Below are positions 7,028 through 10,334 of a DNA stretch of 10,334 nt, in pieces (the first letter of the stretch is position 1; every line of letters begins with the position of its first letter). The notes under the pieces are model-generated. The model ran no database searches and was not told the origin of the DNA. It saw only the letters and a list, made by a program, of their open reading frames with translations. The stretch is from CAVXYC01 sp046154735 (GTDB lineage: Bacteria; Chloroflexota; UBA6077; JACCZL01), in assembly GCA_046154735.1 (NCBI GenBank), contig JBJXFJ010000544.1, positions 1 through 10,334 of the forward strand, in the 5' to 3' direction. Made by a program: the position numbers and the translations under genes.

Positions 7028-7064
7028 AACGACGCTCACCCTGCTCGAAGGTTGGGCGGGCAGG

Positions 7065-8816
7065 GTGGCAGGCGTGGCAGGCGCGAGACATAGGCGAATA
7101 GGGCCATCACCTGAAGCCGCCGGCGTGCGTGCATTGCTGACCTGTGGCTTAGTGCTAATTGTCACCGCCGTGTTTGTGTTTCCAGGCAATGCCCAGGTAG
7201 GTGCCGGTGCCACGCTCAGCGTTATCCGAGGCACGGTGGCAGTGTTGCGGGGCGATGGATCCAGCGTGCAGCCGGCACTCTCCGGTCTTAGCCTTGGCGT
7301 CGGCGACCAGATTTCCAGCCTTTCCCAATCAGGTGCGTTGGTCACATTCTTCGATGGATCTGAGGTTCAGCTCGGCGCTGACGCATCCATCGTGATTCGT
7401 GAGCTCTCCGGTCAAGGGTCGCGCGTGAATATCACGCTAGAGAGTGTGATTGGTTCAACCGTCCATCACGTTGTCACCCTCACGGATCCGGCTTCATCGT
7501 ATCGCGTTGAGGCCGGTACAACCGTTGGGCTGGTGCGCGGGACGGTGTTTGGTCATCGTGTGGAGCCGGACGGCGATGTCACCGTCGCACTTGAGAGCTG
7601 TGGCTCGGCATCCAGGCTCATCGGTTGCCTATCATTTCCTCGAGACGGACTATTGCTTCGGCCGGGAGAAGTCCGCACGGCCACATCTCGAGGTGATGTT
7701 GAGACCGAAAGCTTCGGGCTTGGGGCACCGCTCTTTGATGTGATCGCCCAACCGACTGGGAAGAGCGGCCGATCAGCAGGCACTGATAACCCGGGCTTCC
7801 AGACCGGCTCGCGCACATTTCCGCAACAAGCGTCGCGCCAGGAACGGGATGCCCGTGATCCGCCCGCGGTGATACTGACGGCCATTCCAGCCACAACGCC
7901 GCTGCCCACGTCAACGGAGCAGCCAAGCGTAAGGTCTGGACAGACATCACTCTCGGTGTTTGTCCCCGCTGGAAGCTCCCTGCTGCAAGTTGCCGGCACG
8001 CTCGGTTTTGAGATCGGAGACGTGATTCGCATCAACCCAGGCGGATCAACCCAGGAAGACAATGTCGCGGTTGGCTTTGGTTCGATTCTCCTCGGCAGCC
8101 CAACCCGATTTGATCATTTCCCGGGCGAGCAGGTTGTGGCTACCGGAGCGAAGCTGGCGCCCACATCCACCCCCACGACCACGTTCACTCCAACGCAATC
8201 GCCCGTGGCCACTGCCACAAGCACTCAGACAGGCACGCCCATTCCGACCAGCCCCCCGACGTTGACTCCGACGAGCACGCCAACGCTGACCCCAACCAGT
8301 ACGCCGACACTCACCCCGACGAGTACGCCCACACTCACCCCGACGAGTACGCCCACACTCACCCCAACGAGCACGCCCACACTCACGCCGACCAGCACAC
8401 CCACGCTCACCCCGACGAGTACGCCCACGCTCACCCCAACGAGTACGCCGACGCTCACGCCCACAGCGACCCCAACGAGCACGCCAACTGCCACGGCTAC
8501 GCCCGTGTCGTGCAATGCACTCACCGTATCTGGTGGCGCGGGCGTGACGAACACGGTGCATCAGTTAGGGCGATCCAGCGGCTCCTTCCGTTTTGATTAC
8601 CAGGCATTCACTCTCCAGGACCGCTTCCAGATCTTCTATGGTGCTGATCTTGACGAGGACATTCTGGATATGGACGGGCCTGTCTCAGGCGGAGGCACGC
8701 GGAACGTGAGTTTTGGCCCGGGTACCGCAACGTACATCACGGTGCGGGTGACGGGCCCTCCCGGAACAGAGTGGAACTATAAAGTCCACTGCCCTAGCGA
8801 GAACTCATCGATCTGA
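7065..8816 (+). CDS. Secreted FecR-domain protein with Thr/Pro repeat stalk and C-terminal cap domain
   Basis: This 583-residue exported protein has no clear enzymatic motif. Three GTG starts are possible: 7065, 7074 and 7125. Starting at 7125 gives a textbook signal peptide (MRALLTCGLVLIVTAVFVF, then PGNAQ), so the gene may be 20 codons shorter than given; no strong ribosome site settles it. Residues about 50-190 form a FecR-like beta domain (VGDQISSLSQSGALVTFFDG, SEVQLGADASIVIREL, GTTVGLVRGTVFG). Residues about 295-355 form a second beta module (LGFEIGDVIRINPGG ... DHFPGEQVV). Residues about 370-482 are low-complexity Thr/Pro, including eight exact LTPTSTPT units. Residues 483-583 form a cap (SGSFRFDYQAFTLQDRFQIF ... 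EWNYKVHCP) with two terminal Cys that may bond. FecR itself is an inner-membrane signal relay paired with a sigma factor; neither partner nor a membrane anchor is visible here. A surface-exposed binding or adhesion role is therefore more likely, by inference. Confidence 0.8.
   Translation: MAGVAGARHRRIGPSPEAAGVRALLTCGLVLIVTAVFVFPGNAQVGAGATLSVIRGTVAVLRGDGSSVQPALSGLSLGVGDQISSLSQSGALVTFFDGSEVQLGADASIVIRELSGQGSRVNITLESVIGSTVHHVVTLTDPASSYRVEAGTTVGLVRGTVFGHRVEPDGDVTVALESCGSASRLIGCLSFPRDGLLLRPGEVRTATSRGDVETESFGLGAPLFDVIAQPTGKSGRSAGTDNPGFQTGSRTFPQQASRQERDARDPPAVILTAIPATTPLPTSTEQPSVRSGQTSLSVFVPAGSSLLQVAGTLGFEIGDVIRINPGGSTQEDNVAVGFGSILLGSPTRFDHFPGEQVVATGAKLAPTSTPTTTFTPTQSPVATATSTQTGTPIPTSPPTLTPTSTPTLTPTSTPTLTPTSTPTLTPTSTPTLTPTSTPTLTPTSTPTLTPTSTPTLTPTSTPTLTPTATPTSTPTATATPVSCNALTVSGGAGVTNTVHQLGRSSGSFRFDYQAFTLQDRFQIFYGADLDEDILDMDGPVSGGGTRNVSFGPGTATYITVRVTGPPGTEWNYKVHCPSENSSI
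8262..8477 (+). repeat. 24-bp tandem repeat encoding LTPTSTPT
   Basis: Nine consecutive 24-base units start at 8262, 8286, 8310, 8334, 8358, 8382, 8406, 8430 and 8454. The first eight encode exactly LTPTSTPT and the ninth LTPTATPT. Units 3 and 4 are identical in DNA; the others differ mainly at third codon positions (for example ACC/ACG, AGT/AGC, CCC/CCG). The array therefore has a conserved peptide and drifting DNA. It forms the stalk of the FecR-domain protein and is probably extended and a target for O-glycosylation (inference from Thr/Pro richness). Confidence 0.92.
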
Positions 8817-8933
8817 CCATCCATCGCATGGCTGTGATCGTCGTGTCGGTGCATGACCGTCATCATCGCGGCTTGCGATGTGCCTTCACGAGTGGCGAAG
8901 ATTCTTACTGGAATTTTTCCTGAACGGCGATCT
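8817..8933 (+). other. Short gap between the FecR-domain gene and aroA
   Basis: This is a 117-base gap. A six-pair stem CATCGC/GCGATG with a GGCTT loop lies at 8864-8880, and a TTTTT run at 8914-8918. The T-run is 33 bases beyond the stem, too far for an intrinsic terminator. No clear promoter or strong ribosome site for aroA was found. Confidence 0.4.
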
Positions 8934-10211
8934 ATGACAACGCTTGCAATCCAGACGGCTTCACGTCCTCTCGATGCCACCATTCTGCTGCCTGGCTCCA
9001 AGAGCTTGACGAACCGCGCGTTGCTCATCGCCGCGTTGGCCGAAGGCACGTCGATCATTCGGCGTGCGCTCTTCTCCGATGACACGCGTGCCATGCACGG
9101 GTCGCTCACCGCGCTGGGGATCGCTGTGGAGGCGGATGAGGCGAACCAGATGTACACGGTCCATGGCGCACGCGGAACAATTCCGGCAAGCTCGGCCACG
9201 CTCTTTGTGGGCAATGCCGGTACGGCGGCACGATTTCTTACGGCAGCGGTGGCGCTAGGTCATGGCCGCTATGTGGTGGATGGCGTGCCACGCATGCGCC
9301 AGAGGCCCATCCAGCCACTGATCGACGGTCTGCGCCAGCTTGGCGTGGACGCGCGCGCGGAATTCGATAACGGCTGCCCGCCAGTGATTGTGCAGGGTAC
9401 GGGACTCCCGGGCGGTACTGCCCGGGTGCGCGGGGACATCTCCAGCCAGTACTTCAGCGCCTTGATGCTGGCGGCGCCCCATGCCCTGAACGATGTGGAA
9501 GTTCAGGTGGAGGGGACGCTCGTTTCCGTGCCGTATGTGGAGATGACCGCCGGGATCATGGCTGAGTTTGGTGTCCATGTCGATGTGCACGGCGAATCCG
9601 GCTTTCGTGTGCCGGCCGGCCAGAAGTATCAGGCGCGGGACTATGTGGTAGAGCCGGATGCCTCGGGAGCGTCCTATTTCTTCGCGGCAGCGGCGGTCAC
9701 CGGTGGGCATGTGCGCGTGCCGTTCCTCGGCCCGCGCTCGCCGCAAGGCGACCTGGGTCTGCTGGAGGTGCTAGAACGCATGGGCTGCCGTGTGCAGCGC
9801 GAGGCGGAGGCCATCGACCTCTGGGGGCCGAAGACGCTCCTGGGTGTAGATGCGGATTTTGAGCGCATGGGCGACGTCTTCAGCACACTTGCCGCGATCG
9901 CGCCGTTTGCCTCTGGGCCGGTGCGTATCAGCGGCATTGCCCAGACGCATCATGAGGAGTCTGATCGCCCGGTGGCTGTGGCCACGGAGCTACGTCGCAT
10001 GGGCATTCGCGTTGAAGATAATTATGACTCATTAGTCATCCACCCCGGCTTGCCACAGCCGGCCGAGATCCAGACCTATGATGATCACCGCATTGCGATG
10101 AGCTTTGCCATCACCGGCCTCAGGGCGCCAGGGATCGTGATTGCAGAGCCTGGCTGTGTGGCGAAGACATTCCCTGAGTTCTTTGAGGTGCTCACCACCG
10201 CCGTGGTGTGA
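8934..10211 (+). CDS. aroA: 3-phosphoshikimate 1-carboxyvinyltransferase (EPSP synthase)
   Basis: This cytoplasmic enzyme of the shikimate pathway joins shikimate 3-phosphate and phosphoenolpyruvate to make EPSP on the way to chorismate and aromatic amino acids. It is the target of glyphosate. The frame is open from ATG 8853, but the family alignment begins at the ATG at 8934 (MTTLAIQTASRPLDATILLPGSKSLTNR as the N-terminal strand and substrate loop), giving 426 residues, close to E. coli AroA. Visible active-site elements are K23, S24 and R28 in PGSKSLTNR; GNAGTAAR (G96, R100); MRQRPIQPL; DISSQYFSAL; D314 in MGDVFSTLA; E342 and R345 in EESDR; R386 in YDDHRIAM; and K411 in AKTFPEFF. G96, R386 and K411 fall at the same numbers as in E. 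coli. Gly at 96 suggests a glyphosate-sensitive type. The ribosome site is weak, and no other aro gene is in the window. Confidence 0.96.
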   Translation: MTTLAIQTASRPLDATILLPGSKSLTNRALLIAALAEGTSIIRRALFSDDTRAMHGSLTALGIAVEADEANQMYTVHGARGTIPASSATLFVGNAGTAARFLTAAVALGHGRYVVDGVPRMRQRPIQPLIDGLRQLGVDARAEFDNGCPPVIVQGTGLPGGTARVRGDISSQYFSALMLAAPHALNDVEVQVEGTLVSVPYVEMTAGIMAEFGVHVDVHGESGFRVPAGQKYQARDYVVEPDASGASYFFAAAAVTGGHVRVPFLGPRSPQGDLGLLEVLERMGCRVQREAEAIDLWGPKTLLGVDADFERMGDVFSTLAAIAPFASGPVRISGIAQTHHEESDRPVAVATELRRMGIRVEDNYDSLVIHPGLPQPAEIQTYDDHRIAMSFAITGLRAPGIVIAEPGCVAKTFPEFFEVLTTAVV

Positions 10212-10279
10212 ATGAGCCGAATTCTCGATGCAATCGTCATCGTCGCCTAGTGGGTCAGTTGACACGTTCAGGACCATTG

Positions 10280-10334
10280 ATGCCGGAGCCGCCGTCCGGA
10301 GCGCGGGCGTCTCGTCCGTCCCGATCAGAATGCG
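10280..10334 (+). CDS. Possible start of a further gene, cut by the window end
   Basis: An ATG at 10280 preceded by AGGA at 10270-10273 (six-base spacing) opens a frame that stays open to the window end and begins MPEPPSGARASRPSRSE. A second frame from ATG 10228 (MQSSSSPSGSVDTFRTIDAG) is also open to the end but has a poorer ribosome site. Neither is recognisable in this length. The call rests only on start context and position after aroA, so the frame choice is uncertain. Confidence 0.25.
   Translation, partial: MPEPPSGARASRPSRSEC

Larger units (their letters stand above)
6535..7064 (+). other. Intergenic region between protease and FecR-domain gene
   Basis: This is a 530-base stretch without a convincing gene. 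Open frames at 6676-6939 and 6875-7093 have no ribosome binding site, an arginine-rich out-of-frame look and no recognisable domain. The region contains inverted repeats at 6567-6604, 6623-6639 and 6861-6897, a plausible promoter at 6964-6993, and an operator-like TGTC...GTGACA pair at 7012-7027. It may therefore combine the 3' end of the protease transcript with a fairly long upstream control region for the FecR gene. I see no tRNA, riboswitch or transposon remnant. Confidence 0.5.

Noticed and set aside
8046..8561. Reverse-strand frames across the Thr/Pro repeat (Arg/Gly/Cys-rich and Val/Gly-rich products)
   Set aside because: They mirror the 24-bp tandem repeat in antisense, have no ribosome site, and lie inside a well-supported gene.
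8864..8880. CATCGC-GGCTT-GCGATG stem before aroA as a terminator
   Set aside because: The only T-run lies 33 bases further on, too far for intrinsic termination, and the stem is short.
8853..8933. N-terminal extension of EPSP synthase from the ATG at 8853
   Set aside because: The 27 extra residues have no counterpart in the family, whose alignment begins at the ATG at 8934.

Overview
The window looks like chromosomal DNA from a G+C-rich bacterium. All convincing genes lie on the + strand. The style of the exported proteins suggests a Chloroflexota (Thermomicrobia-like) relative: a Tat-plus-lipobox binding protein with a long Ala/Pro linker, a FecR-type surface protein with a Thr/Pro repeat stalk, and a multi-domain secreted protease. 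No rRNA, tRNA or marker gene fixes the lineage, so this is inference. No mobile element, CRISPR array or obvious defence system was found.

Region 1 (1-2705) is an ABC importer operon of the NitT/TauT/SsuABC class. It contains the 3' part of the ATPase, a Tat-exported lipoprotein substrate-binding protein, and a permease whose ATG overlaps the preceding stop. The binding protein would capture a small anion or organic solute outside the membrane, the permease would form the channel, and the ATPase would power it. The substrate cannot be read from sequence alone. A small lipoprotein with a carboxypeptidase-regulatory-like beta domain follows (about 2787-3191).

Region 2 (3192-6534) is a 387-base gap holding a perfect 18-bp palindrome, followed by a large secreted thermolysin-type (M4) metalloprotease. 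The protease reading frame is split by a +1 shift inside its propeptide. The signal peptide and start of the propeptide lie in one frame (3579-3893). The rest of the propeptide, the intact zinc site and three C-terminal accessory domains lie in another (3886-6534).

Region 3 (6535-8816) is a 530-base gap with inverted repeats and a plausible promoter, then a secreted FecR-domain protein. Its C-terminal cap domain is joined to the body by a stalk of 24-bp / 8-residue repeats (LTPTSTPT).

Region 4 (8817-10334) carries aroA (EPSP synthase, shikimate pathway) with its key active-site residues present, then the possible beginning of another gene running off the end. The middle of the window (2787-8816) is thus a run of three exported proteins between a nutrient importer and a housekeeping biosynthetic gene.

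The most interesting points are the propeptide frameshift, the 18-bp palindrome upstream of the protease with a looser related site upstream of the FecR gene, and the repeat-stalk FecR protein with no sigma factor or TonB receptor beside it.
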